NCBI RefSeq assembly: GCF_003046175.1
Contig: NZ_PZZM01000001.1
Coordinates: 3,613,001 to 3,677,000, forward strand
Reading direction: 5' to 3'
Length of the DNA: 64,000 nucleotides
DNA from: Bosea sp. 124
GTDB taxonomy: Bacteria; Pseudomonadota; Alphaproteobacteria; Rhizobiales; Beijerinckiaceae
How positions within the stretch are numbered: the stretch's first letter is position 1; each line of letters begins with the position of its first letter. The position numbers and the translations under genes were made by a program. Below are positions 45,572 to 54,581 of the stretch, one piece after another. The notes beneath the pieces are model-generated. The model saw only the letters and a list, made by a program, of their open reading frames with translations, had not been told where the DNA came from and did no database searches.

Positions 45572-47563
45572 ATGTCGCTGACGAAAAAACTCGCCACTCT
45601 GTCGATCAGTCGCTCGTTTGCGCTGATCGCAGCCCTTGCCGTCGTCATCGTGGTCGGGGGGGTTGGTGTGACGCTTCATGCCGCCCGCAACGAGATGATC
45701 TCGCTCAAGCGTGCCGAGATGAAAAACGCGGTCGACGCGGCCGCATCGACGGTGAACAGCTATCTGGCGCGGGCGGAGAAGGGCGAACTGTCCGAGGCTG
45801 ATGCCAAGAAGCTGGCGATCGACGCGATCGGCGCCGCGCGCTTCGATAGCGGCAACTACTATTTCCTGATCGACTTCAACGGCATCAGCGTCCTGCATGC
45901 CAACAAGAAGATCGAGACGACCGACATGAAGCCGCTGAAGGATACGGCGGGAAAGTTCTTCGTCCAGGAGATGGTCCAGATCGCCAAGGGCCCGGGCTCC
46001 GGCTTCATCGACTATGGTTGGGTGAAGCCCGGCGACAAGGAGTCCTCGCTCAAGATCTCCTACGTCGTCGCCTTGCCGAAATGGCAGTGGGCGGTCGGAT
46101 CGGGCCTGCATGTTCATGACGTCGATGCGGCCTTCATGGGCATGATCGGCGATGTCGCGAAGGTGCTGGTGCCGCTTGGGCTCGTGATGTTCGGCCTCGT
46201 CTTCTTCCTGAGCCGTCGCGCCTCGGCCATGCTGGCCTCGCTGGCCCAGACCATGAACGGGCTCGCGGCCGGCGACATGAAGGCGGATATCCGCCATCAG
46301 GACCGGCCCGACGAGATCGGCTCCATGGCGCGTGCGCTCGTGGTGTTCCGGGATGCGGCGCTGGCGAAGGACGCGATGGAAGGCGAGAAGCTGCGCATGG
46401 AGCAGGAGGCGGCCGGCCATCGCGATGCCGCCGACAGCCAGCGCCGGCACAACGAAACCGAGCGCGCCGAGCAGGCGCGGGTCCAGGAGAACGTCGTGCA
46501 CGCGCTCGGGACGGGTCTCGAACACCTCGCCGAGGGGGACCTGACCTATCGTATCACCGACAGCTTCGGCGCCGAGTACGCGAAGTTGAAGGACGACTTC
46601 AATGCCGCAATCAGCAAGCTGCAGGAGACGATGCGGCAGATCGCGACCAATACCGAGAGCATGAAGGCCGGGTCCATCGAGATCAGCCAGGCGGCCGACG
46701 ATCTCGCCGGGCGGACCGAGCAGCAGGCGGCTTCCGTCGAGGAAACCGCGACGGCGCTCGACGAGCTGACGGCGACGGTGCGCCAGACGGCGGAGAGTGC
46801 GCGGCTCGCCAGCCAGGCGACGACGCAGGTCAAGTCCGAGGCGGAGCAGTCGACCTCGATCGTGCGCGACGCTGTCCTGGCCATGGGCGGCATCGAGAAG
46901 TCCGCCGACGAGATCTCGCAGATCGTCGGTGTCATCGACGAGATCGCCTTCCAGACGAATCTGCTGGCGCTGAATGCCTCGGTCGAGGCGGCGCGGGCCG
47001 GCGATGCCGGCAAGGGTTTCGCGGTCGTCGCGTCCGAGGTGCGGGCTCTGGCCCAGCGCTCGGCCTCCGCTGCCAAGGAGATCAAGGAATTGATCACCGC
47101 CTCGAATGGCGAGGTCGAGAAGGGTGTCACGCTGGTCGGCCAGACCGGCAGCGCGCTGCAGCGGATGGCGGAGGAGATCACGCGGGCGACCGCGCTGGTC
47201 GCGGAGATCGCCAGCGCTGCCCAGGAGCAGGCGTCCGGCCTCCAGGAGGTTAACACCGCCGTCGGCGAGATGGACCAGTCGACGCAGCAGAACGCCGCCA
47301 TGGCCGAGGAATCGACCGCTGCCGCGCACTCGCTGTCGCAGGAGGCGGACCGTCTCGCGGCCCTGGTCGCACGCTTCCAGCTCGGCGGCGATGTCGAAGG
47401 CCTCAAGGCGATGGCGCGGACAATGCACGCGGCCGTGGCGCCGGCGCCCGCACCCCGCCCGGCCGCTCCGCGCGCCGCGCGCCCCGTCGCATCCTCCGGC
47501 GGCGCTGCGACGGCCCGCAAGATCGATCCCAGCGCTCATGACAAGGACTGGGAGGAGTTTTGA
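45572..47563 (+). CDS. Methyl-accepting chemotaxis protein with sCache sensor and CheR tether
   Basis: A 663-residue transmembrane chemoreceptor. Transmembrane helix 1 is at about 15-36; the periplasmic single-Cache domain (about 40-190) has [20 protein letters not shown] and [11 protein letters not shown]; helix 2 is at about 198-220. Two HAMP segments follow (with [16 protein letters not shown], and [12 protein letters not shown]), then the signalling domain with tip [21 protein letters not shown] Pro/Ala linker ends in DWEEF, a xWxxF pentapeptide that docks CheR/CheB. The ATG 45572 follows a poor ribosome site. Its TGA overlaps the TTG start of csaA. Confidence 0.94.
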   Translation: MSLTKKLATLSISRSFALIAALAVVIVVGGVGVTLHAARNEMISLKRAEMKNAVDAAASTVNSYLARAEKGELSEADAKKLAIDAIGAARFDSGNYYFLIDFNGISVLHANKKIETTDMKPLKDTAGKFFVQEMVQIAKGPGSGFIDYGWVKPGDKESSLKISYVVALPKWQWAVGSGLHVHDVDAAFMGMIGDVAKVLVPLGLVMFGLVFFLSRRASAMLASLAQTMNGLAAGDMKADIRHQDRPDEIGSMARALVVFRDAALAKDAMEGEKLRMEQEAAGHRDAADSQRRHNETERAEQARVQENVVHALGTGLEHLAEGDLTYRITDSFGAEYAKLKDDFNAAISKLQETMRQIATNTESMKAGSIEISQAADDLAGRTEQQAASVEETATALDELTATVRQTAESARLASQATTQVKSEAEQSTSIVRDAVLAMGGIEKSADEISQIVGVIDEIAFQTNLLALNASVEAARAGDAGKGFAVVASEVRALAQRSASAAKEIKELITASNGEVEKGVTLVGQTGSALQRMAEEITRATALVAEIASAAQEQASGLQEVNTAVGEMDQSTQQNAAMAEESTAAAHSLSQEADRLAALVARFQLGGDVEGLKAMARTMHAAVAPAPAPRPAAPRAARPVASSGGAATARKIDPSAHDKDWEEF

Positions 47564-47928
47564 GCGCTCCGTCCACCCCCTCCGGAGCCGCCGCGACGAT
47601 CGGTTTCGACGATTTCCTGAAGGCCGACATCCGTGTCGGCACCATCGTCGAGGCCGCTCCCTATCCCGAGGCGCGCAAGCCGGCGATCAAGCTGACGATC
47701 GATTTCGGCGGCGCGATCGGGCTGAAGAAGTCCTCGGCGCAGATCACCCGGCACTACAGGCCGGAAGATCTGCCGGGCCGCCAGGTTCTGGCGGTGGTGA
47801 ATTTTCCGCCGCGCCAGATCGGCAAGTTCATGTCCGAGGTGCTGACGCTCGGCGTGCCCGATGCCGATGGCGAGGTCGTGCTGATCGCGCCGGGGCTTCC
47901 CGTACCTGATGGTGGGCGGATGTTCTGA
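47560..47928 (+). CDS. csaA: tRNA-binding protein CsaA
   Basis: A 122-residue OB-fold protein: [40 protein letters not shown] and the C-terminal [14 protein letters not shown] are the CsaA signature. It binds tRNA and has chaperone-like, secretion-related activity. The start is a rare TTG (47560) overlapping the chemoreceptor TGA (TTGA), with GGAGGAG immediately upstream; no other start keeps the N-terminus. It is thus translationally coupled to an unrelated receptor gene. Confidence 0.9.
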   Translation: MSAPSTPSGAAATIGFDDFLKADIRVGTIVEAAPYPEARKPAIKLTIDFGGAIGLKKSSAQITRHYRPEDLPGRQVLAVVNFPPRQIGKFMSEVLTLGVPDADGEVVLIAPGLPVPDGGRMF

Positions 47929-47934
47929 GCGAAG

Positions 47935-48582
47935 CTATTTGATCAGGATCGATGTCGGCGGGGTGAGAGCTCCGCCGAAATCCTCGAAATGCTTCGCTAC
48001 GATGGCTTTGTATTCCTTCAGGGAATCCTTGACGAGGTCTTCCTTGAACGCCCTTTTTCCCTTCGCGGCGGAAATCAGTTCGAGTTCAATATTGTCCTTT
48101 ACGACCGTGAGATTGCTCGCGGCTGTGAAATGCGCCTTGAACTGCGTATTGTACCCGAAGGCGGACAGGGCAGCGATGACCACGGCGCTTATGCCGGAGA
48201 GGACGAGCAAGCGCGCGGCGTCGACGCCTTTCCACCATGTCCAGCCGATGCTCACGACGGCGAGGACAAGTGTGGCCAGGACGAGGGTGCGGTACCAATC
48301 GAACGCAAACTTAGCCGCGTCGTCGTAATTGCCGATCAGGTCGATCAGGCGCTCCCTCAGAAACAGGGCGGCATCCGGCAGCGCCTCCTGAGCGAAGGAG
48401 GCCTGGATGTAGGCGCTGCAGATCCTGTGCCTGTCCCTCTCTTCGACAGGCCGGTCGTCCTTGCATTTTTCGACGTAGAGCGGCTTTGGCCCTTCGCCCC
48501 AACTCCAGGGTTCGGCTCGAACCGAGGCGCCGAGAAGCGTGGCGAGCAGGAGCGCAAGCCCGAGTGCCTTGACGAACTTCAT
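47935..48582 (-). CDS. Two-TM membrane protein of unknown function, lower GC
   Basis: A 215-residue protein: signal peptide or N-terminal helix (KFVKALGLALLLATLLGASV), a charged stretch with paired cysteines, then two close transmembrane helices (TLVLATLVLAVVSIGW and LLVLSGISAVVIAALSAFG, about 105-155) and a helical cytoplasmic tail rich in Lys/Glu. The 2-TM plus helix layout recalls SLATT-type effectors, but I cannot confirm homology. ATG 48582 has GGGGGATGG upstream. Codon use and GC are visibly lower than the neighbours, and the 148-bp upstream region is AT-rich, suggesting acquisition. It is convergent with csaA. Confidence 0.65.
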   Translation of the reverse strand: MKFVKALGLALLLATLLGASVRAEPWSWGEGPKPLYVEKCKDDRPVEERDRHRICSAYIQASFAQEALPDAALFLRERLIDLIGNYDDAAKFAFDWYRTLVLATLVLAVVSIGWTWWKGVDAARLLVLSGISAVVIAALSAFGYNTQFKAHFTAASNLTVVKDNIELELISAAKGKRAFKEDLVKDSLKEYKAIVAKHFEDFGGALTPPTSILIK

Positions 48583-48730
48583 CGACCATCCCCCAATGCC
48601 CTCAGTCATGTAAGAGCATCGCAGCAATCAATACAACTTATAAGAGTATTTTGTTGGGAAAAGCTCAGCGAGCGGAAACTGCACCGGCAGCCTGACCGTT
48701 GCCCGCAATCCCCCAGGATGATGTTGCCGC

Positions 48731-49426
48731 CTAGCGCAGCGAGCCGGCGAAGCCCACGATCGCTGCCACGACGGCGCTCTCCCTGCCGATGAAGCCGTGA
48801 TAGGCACGCGCCTGGCAGGGGTCGCCGGTCGAACTGCCGCCCTCGATCCAGACCGTCCTCGCCCGGTTGCCGGCCCATTCCTGGAAGGCCACGGTCGATT
48901 CCGGCAGAGTGAGGCGGCAGGTGTCCCAGCGATGGTGGACCAGCAGCGTCGGCGGCAGCCGCGACGGGTCGCCGATGGCGGAGCGAGCCTGATCGAGTAT
49001 TGCCGACGTGAAGACGATGCCGTCGGGCCGCTGGGCCAGCGTGCCCGCGACCTTCAGCGCGCCCCGGCTCATCGCCACCACGATCACGCGTGGCGCGATG
49101 CCGCGCATCAGCTCGACGGCCCGGGCGGGGTCGGCGCCGGCGTCGAGCGTGATGCTGGCGATGCTGCTGCGAAGATAGGCGGCGCGCGTCCGCACGATCC
49201 AGTTGCCGCTGCGCGCCACGCTGCCGTCGCTGCCGATGCCGATATTGCCGTCTCCGCCGGTCAGCAGCACGAGCCCGGCGCGGGCCTTGCCGGCGGGCTT
49301 GTTGAGCAGGGCCTTGCCGCCGCCGAAGAAGCCGCCGCCGAGATCGACGACTTCCTCTGACCGCGCTGGCGCGGCCAGCGCCACGAGGGTGAAGGCCGTG
49401 AGCAAGGCCAGGACCGACCGCTTCAT
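48731..49426 (-). CDS. Secreted alpha/beta hydrolase-like protein
   Basis: A 231-residue exported protein with a signal peptide (KRSVLALLTAFTLVALAAPARS, about 2-23, split here only for naming). The mature part begins VVDLGGGFFGGGKALLNKP; VVAMSRGALK fits a nucleophile elbow (Ser in AMSRG), HHRWDTCRL provides a His/Asp region, and YHGFIGRES the last His. It resembles dienelactone-hydrolase-like exported proteins. ATG 49426 follows GAGGGAG. Substrate unknown. It lies 92 bp after the sensor kinase gene on the same strand. Confidence 0.75.
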   Translation of the reverse strand: MKRSVLALLTAFTLVALAAPARSEEVVDLGGGFFGGGKALLNKPAGKARAGLVLLTGGDGNIGIGSDGSVARSGNWIVRTRAAYLRSSIASITLDAGADPARAVELMRGIAPRVIVVAMSRGALKVAGTLAQRPDGIVFTSAILDQARSAIGDPSRLPPTLLVHHRWDTCRLTLPESTVAFQEWAGNRARTVWIEGGSSTGDPCQARAYHGFIGRESAVVAAIVGFAGSLR

Positions 49427-49518
49427 AACACTCCCTCTGTCGCTCTTTTCATTGTTGGGCGCGAGGCTAAGACCGGCCCCGTGGGCTGTCCATCGCAGCA
49501 CTGGCGCCGCGGCCCGCC

Positions 49519-50976
49519 TCACACCGGCAGCCTCACCGTCGCGCGCAGGCCGCCCAGCGGCGAATCCGTCAGGATGATGTCGCCGCCATGGGCGCGGGCG
49601 ATGTCACGGGCGATGGCGAGGCCGAGGCCGGTGCCGCCGGAATCGACGTTGCGCGCCTCGTCAAGGCGGAAAAACGGCCGGAAGACATCCTCGCGCTGGT
49701 CGGGGGGGATGCCTGGCCCGTCGTCGTCGACCATGATGATCAGATAACGCGCATCATGGGTGGCCCGGATGGCGATGCGGTCACCGAAGCGGGCGGCGTT
49801 CGACACGAGATTCGTCATCAGGCGGCGGAAGGCGTCCGGCCGGATCACCACCAGCGGGTCGCCGATGACGGTGAGTTCGGTCTGGTGGTCCTGCCGCTCG
49901 GCATCGGATTTCAGTTCCTCGAGCAGCGCGCGAATATCGGTTTCGACCGCGGCCTCGCCAGCATCGCCGCGCGCAAAGGCGAGATAGTCCTCGAGCATGC
50001 GGCTCATCTCGTCGACGTCCTTTTCAAGGGCCTCGATTTCCGAAGAGCGCTCCAGCAGGGCGAGCGAGAGCTTGAAGCGGGTCAGGATGGTGCGCAGGTC
50101 GTGGCTGACGCCGTTCAGCATCGTCGTGCGCTCGCCGACGGCGCGCTCGACGCGGCGCTTCATCTCGATGAAGGCGTTGCCCGCGCGGCGGACCTCGCGG
50201 GCGCCGCGCGGGCGGAATTCGGCGTCGCGGCCCTTGCCGAAGGCCTCGGCCGCATCGGCTAGCCTGAGGATCGGGCGGATCTGGTTGCGCAGGAACAGCA
50301 CCGCGATGGTCAGCAGGATCAGCGAGGTGCCGAGCATCCAGAGTAGGAAGATGTGGCTGTTGCTGGCATAGGCGGAGTTGCGCCGGGTCAGGATGCGCAT
50401 CACGTCCTTGCCGAGCTTGACCCTGATCTCGATCAGGCTCGAGCGGCCGACCGTGTCGAGCCAGAAGGGCCGGGCGACCTGCTGGGCGAGCTCGGCCGAG
50501 AGCGCGCTGTCGAGCAGCGAGAAGAAGGGGCGGGGGCCCGGCGGGGGCAGGTCCGAGTCCGGGATGATGTCGATATCCATGCCGAGCCGGTCGGCGGCGA
50601 TGCGGCCCAGCACACTGGCGTCGGCGTCCTGCGGATAGCTCTCATAGACGTCGATCATCGCGGCGATGTCGGCCGAGACGGCCGAGGACAGCCTTTGCGT
50701 CACCGTCTGCCAGTGGCGCTCCATGAAGACATAGGCGATGACCGACTGCAGCAGCACGACCGGCGCGATGACGATGACCAACGCGCGCGGATACAGCCCT
50801 TTCGGCATGTAGCGCGCGATGCTGTGCAGCGGCCTCCCTGCGAACTTGAGGATGGGCTTGAGCCGGTTGTTGATGCCCTGTCGCCAGCGGGCGCCGGCCG
50901 AAGCCAGGCGCGCGACCCGGGCGCCGATCGCCTGCGCCAGGCCCGTGCGGCGCCTGCCGGGCTGGACCGGCGTCAC
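49519..50976 (-). CDS. Sensor histidine kinase (EnvZ-like)
   Basis: A 485-residue membrane kinase. A basic N-terminal tail (1-65) precedes transmembrane helix 1 (~66-85); a periplasmic domain (~88-210), helix 2 (~212-232), HAMP (~235-290), dimerisation domain with the phosphorylated His in GVSHDLRTILTRFKL, and ATPase domain with N-box LMTNLVSNAARF, DDDGPGI and GGTGLGLAIARDI. The H-box has Ile where EnvZ has Pro. It overlaps the response regulator stop by 4 bp, so the pair is co-translated. Signal unknown. Confidence 0.94.
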   Translation of the reverse strand: MTPVQPGRRRTGLAQAIGARVARLASAGARWRQGINNRLKPILKFAGRPLHSIARYMPKGLYPRALVIVIAPVVLLQSVIAYVFMERHWQTVTQRLSSAVSADIAAMIDVYESYPQDADASVLGRIAADRLGMDIDIIPDSDLPPPGPRPFFSLLDSALSAELAQQVARPFWLDTVGRSSLIEIRVKLGKDVMRILTRRNSAYASNSHIFLLWMLGTSLILLTIAVLFLRNQIRPILRLADAAEAFGKGRDAEFRPRGAREVRRAGNAFIEMKRRVERAVGERTTMLNGVSHDLRTILTRFKLSLALLERSSEIEALEKDVDEMSRMLEDYLAFARGDAGEAAVETDIRALLEELKSDAERQDHQTELTVIGDPLVVIRPDAFRRLMTNLVSNAARFGDRIAIRATHDARYLIIMVDDDGPGIPPDQREDVFRPFFRLDEARNVDSGGTGLGLAIARDIARAHGGDIILTDSPLGGLRATVRLPV

Positions 50977-51701
50977 GTCCGGTCCGTCACGAGGCGGTAG
51001 CCGACACCGCGCACGGTCTGGAGATAGAGCGGATCGGCCGGGTCGCGCTCGATCTTGCGGCGCAGGCGGTTCATCTGGACATCGACCGTGCGGTCATTGG
51101 CGGCGGTTCCCTGGGCCGCCAGCTCCTCACGCGGAACGACCTCGCCGGCGCGTTCAGCCAGCGCGGTCAGAATCTCGCGCTCGCGTTCGGTCAGGCGGAT
51201 CGGCTCCTCGCCCTTGCGCAACTCGCCGCGCGAGAGCCCGTAGAGGAAGGGTCCGAAGCGGACGAAATCGGGCCGCGGGCCGGATTGCGCGGGGTCGACG
51301 ACGAGGGTTCGCTTCAGGATGTTACCGAGCCGCAGCAAGAGCTCACGCGGCTCGAAGGGCTTGGCGAGATAGTCGTCGACGCCGATCTCCAGCCCGTTGA
51401 TGCGGTCCTTGCCGTCGGCACGGGCGGTCAGCATCAGGATCGGCACAGTGGAATCGGTGCGGAAGCGGCGGGCGAAGTCGAAGCCGTTCTCGCCTGGCAT
51501 CATGATATCGAGCACGATGGCGTCGAAGACCAGCCGCGCGAGCTTGGAATCAGCCTCAGCCGCATTGGCGGCCGTGGTGACGCGGTAGCCGTTGTCGCCG
51601 AGGAAGCGCCCGAGCAGGTCGCGCAGGCGGCGGTCGTCATCGACCACGAGGATGTGGGAGGCTTCGTCGGGGAGCGGCTTGCGCGCTGGCTGTGCGGCCA
51701 T
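50973..51701 (-). CDS. OmpR family response regulator
   Basis: A 242-residue regulator with a receiver domain (HILVVDDDRRLRDLL; phospho-acceptor in IVLDIMMPGENGFD; signalling Lys in YLAKPFEPREL) and a C-terminal winged helix (about 145-238; LTEREREILTALAE, ANDRTVDVQMNRLRRKIE, LQTVRGVGYRL). It precedes and overlaps its sensor kinase. Target genes are not evident in the window. Confidence 0.95.
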   Translation of the reverse strand: MAAQPARKPLPDEASHILVVDDDRRLRDLLGRFLGDNGYRVTTAANAAEADSKLARLVFDAIVLDIMMPGENGFDFARRFRTDSTVPILMLTARADGKDRINGLEIGVDDYLAKPFEPRELLLRLGNILKRTLVVDPAQSGPRPDFVRFGPFLYGLSRGELRKGEEPIRLTEREREILTALAERAGEVVPREELAAQGTAANDRTVDVQMNRLRRKIERDPADPLYLQTVRGVGYRLVTDRT

Positions 51702-51768
51702 CTGTCTTCCGCCTTGTCCTTCCTGCCTGAGGTCGCATGCGCTCTCGCCCCAGGCTGGGCTTCGGCCC

Positions 51769-52272
51769 TCACCGCGGCGCGGCGAGGAAGCTCTGCACCT
51801 TGTGGCGTTCGGCAGGATCGATCAACCCTGCGAGATAGAGCGCGACCGTCTCGGCCGCTTCGGGCGCGAGGTCGCCCAGCGCGGCATTGATCCGCTTTGC
51901 CTGAAGCCGGACGAGGCGCAGTGCCAGATCCTGCCCGGATGGCGTGGCATGCAGATGACGCTGGCGCTTGTCCTGGACGCCGGTGCGCTGCTCGACGAAG
52001 CCGGTCTCGACCAGTTCCTTCAGGACGCGGTTCAGGCTCTGCTTGGTGATCTTGAGGATGTCGAGCAGTTCGGCGATGGTCAGTCCCGGGCGACGCAGGA
52101 CGAAGTGCAGGACGCGGTGATGGGCGCGGCCGAAGCCATATTCGGCGAGAATGAGATCGGGGCCGCCGACGAAATCGCGATAAGCGAAGAACAGCAGCTC
52201 GATCAGGTCATAGGGCACGGTTTCGCCCGGCGGCAGATTGGCATCGATCGGTCGGCCTTGCCTGTCGGCCAT
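51769..52272 (-). CDS. MarR family regulator
   Basis: A 167-residue winged-helix regulator: AEYGFGRAHHRVLHFVLRRP, LLDILKITKQSLNRVLKELV (recognition helix) and the wing GFVEQRTGVQDKRQRHLHAT. It is 67 bp upstream of the OmpR-type regulator on the same strand and divergent from ilvE. A perfect palindrome lies 19 bp before its start and probably is its operator. Confidence 0.92.
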   Translation of the reverse strand: MADRQGRPIDANLPPGETVPYDLIELLFFAYRDFVGGPDLILAEYGFGRAHHRVLHFVLRRPGLTIAELLDILKITKQSLNRVLKELVETGFVEQRTGVQDKRQRHLHATPSGQDLALRLVRLQAKRINAALGDLAPEAAETVALYLAGLIDPAERHKVQSFLAAPR

Positions 52273-52290
52273 CGCATCTGTCCTGAAATT

Positions 52291-52311
52291 TATGTCAGTG
52301 ATGTTGACATA
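52291..52311. promoter_or_regulatory. Palindromic operator for MarR-type regulator
   Basis: TATGTCA GTGATGT TGACATA: perfect 7-bp arms with a 7-nt centre, the size and symmetry of a MarR site. It overlaps TTGACA (52304-52309), a possible -35 for ilvE, and lies immediately before the marR start, so binding could control both directions. Confidence 0.65.
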
Positions 52312-52474
52312 TCTCAGACGGAAGATTACCGGTCAAGCGCGCCTGACGACGGAATATGTCGCAAGACGATGTTGCAGCGCACTATCATTCCGGTCCTTCG
52401 CCTCGTCCCGTCATGGTGACGGTGTTCGGAGCGAAACGGATCACCAAGGCCGGACGTGCCAAGAGGAGCACCCC

Positions 52475-53362
52475 ATGTCAGTCATTCCATTCGACCAGCG
52501 CGACGGCGTCATCTGGTTCGACGGCAAGCTCGTGCCGTGGAAGGACGCGAAGATTCACGTACTGACCCATGGGCTGCACTACGGCTCCTGCGTGTTCGAG
52601 GGCGAGCGCTCCTATGACGGCGTGATCTACAAGGGCACCGAGCATTCGCAGCGCTTCCATGCGTCGGCCGAGATCATGGATTTCACGATCCCCTGGTCGG
52701 TCGCGGAACTCGATGCCGCCAAGGAACTCTGCCTGAAGGAGAACGGGCTGAAGGACGCCTATCTCCGCCCGGTCGCCTGGCGCGGCTCGGAGATGATGGC
52801 GGTCTCAGGCATCAACAACACGATCCATACCGCGATCGCGGTCTGGGAGTGGCCGAGCATGTTCGACATGGCGCAGAAACTGAAGGGCGTGCGCCTGGAC
52901 GTTGCGGCCTATCGCCGGCCCGACCCGGCCTGCGCGCCGGTCCATGCCAAGGCGGCGGGGCTCTACATGATCTGCTCGCTATCGAAGCACAAGGCGGAGC
53001 GTGCCGGCTATGCCGATGCGATGATGCTCGACTGGGAAGGCAATGTCGCCGAATGCACCGGCGCCAACATCTTCTTCATCAAGGATGGCGTGATCCACAC
53101 CCCGCTGGCCGACCGCTTCCTGAACGGCATCACCCGCCAGTCGGTGATCGAGCAGTGCAGGAAGCGCGGTTTCGAGGTGGTCGAGCGCCGCATCCGCCCG
53201 GAGGAGCTGGAAGGCTTCAACGAGTGCTTCATCACCGGCTCGGCCGCCGAGGTGACGCTGGTCTCCGAGATCGGCCCTTACTCCTTCATCACCGGCAATA
53301 TGGGCAAGGTGATCATGGAGGATTACTCCGACTCGGTCAGGCCGAAGTCGAAAGCGGCTTAA
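52475..53362 (+). CDS. ilvE: Branched-chain amino acid aminotransferase
   Basis: Last step of Leu/Ile/Val synthesis with PLP. The 295-residue fold-IV enzyme has the PLP lysine K159 in APVHAKAAGLY, HGLHYGSCVFEGERSY at the N-terminus, and EGNVAECTGANIFF. The ATG at 52475 follows AAGAGGAG. It is divergent from marR, with the palindromic operator between, so it may be under MarR control. Confidence 0.94.
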   Translation: MSVIPFDQRDGVIWFDGKLVPWKDAKIHVLTHGLHYGSCVFEGERSYDGVIYKGTEHSQRFHASAEIMDFTIPWSVAELDAAKELCLKENGLKDAYLRPVAWRGSEMMAVSGINNTIHTAIAVWEWPSMFDMAQKLKGVRLDVAAYRRPDPACAPVHAKAAGLYMICSLSKHKAERAGYADAMMLDWEGNVAECTGANIFFIKDGVIHTPLADRFLNGITRQSVIEQCRKRGFEVVERRIRPEELEGFNECFITGSAAEVTLVSEIGPYSFITGNMGKVIMEDYSDSVRPKSKAA

Positions 53363-53402
53363 GCGCGTCCGGCTTGTTCGCAGGCGACTTGCGTCTGCCG
53401 TC

Positions 53403-53471
53403 ATGCTCGCCCTGGTGGCGAGCATCCACGTCTTTGTCATAGGGCTCGACGGGCGAAGACGTGGATGCTCG
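53403..53471. repeat. Compound palindrome between convergent ilvE and DUF1176
   Basis: Two stem-loops share sequence: ATGCTCGCC CTGGT GGCGAGCAT (53403-53425, perfect 9-bp arms), and CGAGCATCCACGTCTT (53419-53434) paired with AAGACGTGGATGCTCG (53456-53471), perfect over 16 bp. They are mutually exclusive. The GCGAGCATCCACGTCTT motif looks like another rhizobial dispersed repeat and here may act as a bidirectional terminator. Confidence 0.8.
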
Positions 53472-53504
53472 GGACAACCGACCATGATGGGGAGGGCGTT
53501 CGCG

Positions 53505-54581
53505 CTACTTTGCGACCTTCATCTCGCTGCGAAACAGCGTGATCCAATTGTCGCCGGTCAGTCCCTTGCACTCGTCCATGGCCTGGAACGCGGTCAGGAC
53601 GAAGCTCGAGCCCGTCCAGGCATAATTGCCGTTCGCGCCGCAATCGCCGATGCCGCGGCCCTTGTTGTAGAAGCTGACCTGGCCGCTGGCCTGATCGAAT
53701 TCGGCGTTGACGAGCATGTTGTCCTTGCCGCCATCCAGTTGCGGGAAGATGGCCTTGCGCGCCTTGGCGACGTCCGTGCCCGGCACGATCCAGAAGCCGG
53801 TCGAGAGATTATAGGCCCCGCGCGAGCAGAGCAGGCCGACCAGGCGGGTTCCTCCATCGAGCGGCCAGGCATTCTCGACATCCGCCAGATCGGCGGGGCT
53901 CTCCTCGCAAAGATCCGGACCGAGCTTCTTGAGATGCTTGCGCAACGCTGCGGTCAGCGCCTTGGCCGACCGGGCCGAAATCGCGGGCAGCGCCGACCCT
54001 TTCGCCGTGACGACCGGCAGCGGCGGCGCGGCCGGGACCGCCGAGCCCGGACCCTTCCGGATCAGCGCCGAGGTGGTGTTGAGCCTGCCCTGCTGTTCGT
54101 CGATCCAGAGCATCGCGGCGACGGAGCCGGCAAGCGAGACGTCGTAGCTCTTGCCCGCGAGCGTCACGACGAGCTTCGTCCCCTTGCGTGCGGCTGCGAC
54201 CAACGCCTCCGTCTCGGCGGGCGAGAGCGCGATGGTGGCGTTCTCCTCATCGACGATCGTGGCAGCGAGGCGCTTTCCGGCGACCGGAAAGGCTGCGTCG
54301 TCGATCGTGAGATCGGCTGCGAGCGGAGCCTGCAGCCTATCGGCCCTGACCCTGACCTCAAGCCTGGCCACGCCGTCGGGGCCGGCCGGCCGTTCGAGCT
54401 TGAGCAAGGCGACGTGCTCGTCTGCCTCGCCAGGCAGCGAAAGCGCGGTGCAGCTCTTCAGGTTGTCGCAGCCAGCGACCCAATCGCGGAAGGTCTTGCT
54501 GGCGAGCGGCGCGGCCTGGGCCTGCGCGCTGAAGGCAGCGCCGGTCAGAAGCGCCAGGACCAGTCTTCCGGCATGCGTCAT
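53505..54581 (-). CDS. DUF1176 domain exported protein
   Basis: A 358-residue exported protein: signal peptide (residues 1-24, ending AQAQAAP), then the DUF1176 pattern SKTFRDWVAGCDNLKSCTAL, LVGLLCSRGAYN and WTGSSFVLTAFQAMDECKGL with paired cysteines. Function unknown. The ATG at 54581 overlaps the moaE stop by 4 bp; a GTG at 54590 is also in frame. It is the last gene of the pgsA-moaD-moaE-DUF1176 run. Confidence 0.88.
   Translation of the reverse strand: MTHAGRLVLALLTGAAFSAQAQAAPLASKTFRDWVAGCDNLKSCTALSLPGEADEHVALLKLERPAGPDGVARLEVRVRADRLQAPLAADLTIDDAAFPVAGKRLAATIVDEENATIALSPAETEALVAAARKGTKLVVTLAGKSYDVSLAGSVAAMLWIDEQQGRLNTTSALIRKGPGSAVPAAPPLPVVTAKGSALPAISARSAKALTAALRKHLKKLGPDLCEESPADLADVENAWPLDGGTRLVGLLCSRGAYNLSTGFWIVPGTDVAKARKAIFPQLDGGKDNMLVNAEFDQASGQVSFYNKGRGIGDCGANGNYAWTGSSFVLTAFQAMDECKGLTGDNWITLFRSEMKVAK

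Noticed and set aside
52475..53362. Aminotransferase of methionine salvage (MtnE) linked to mtnP/mtnA
   Set aside because: It has ilvE features, is 30 kb away and next to an unrelated regulator.
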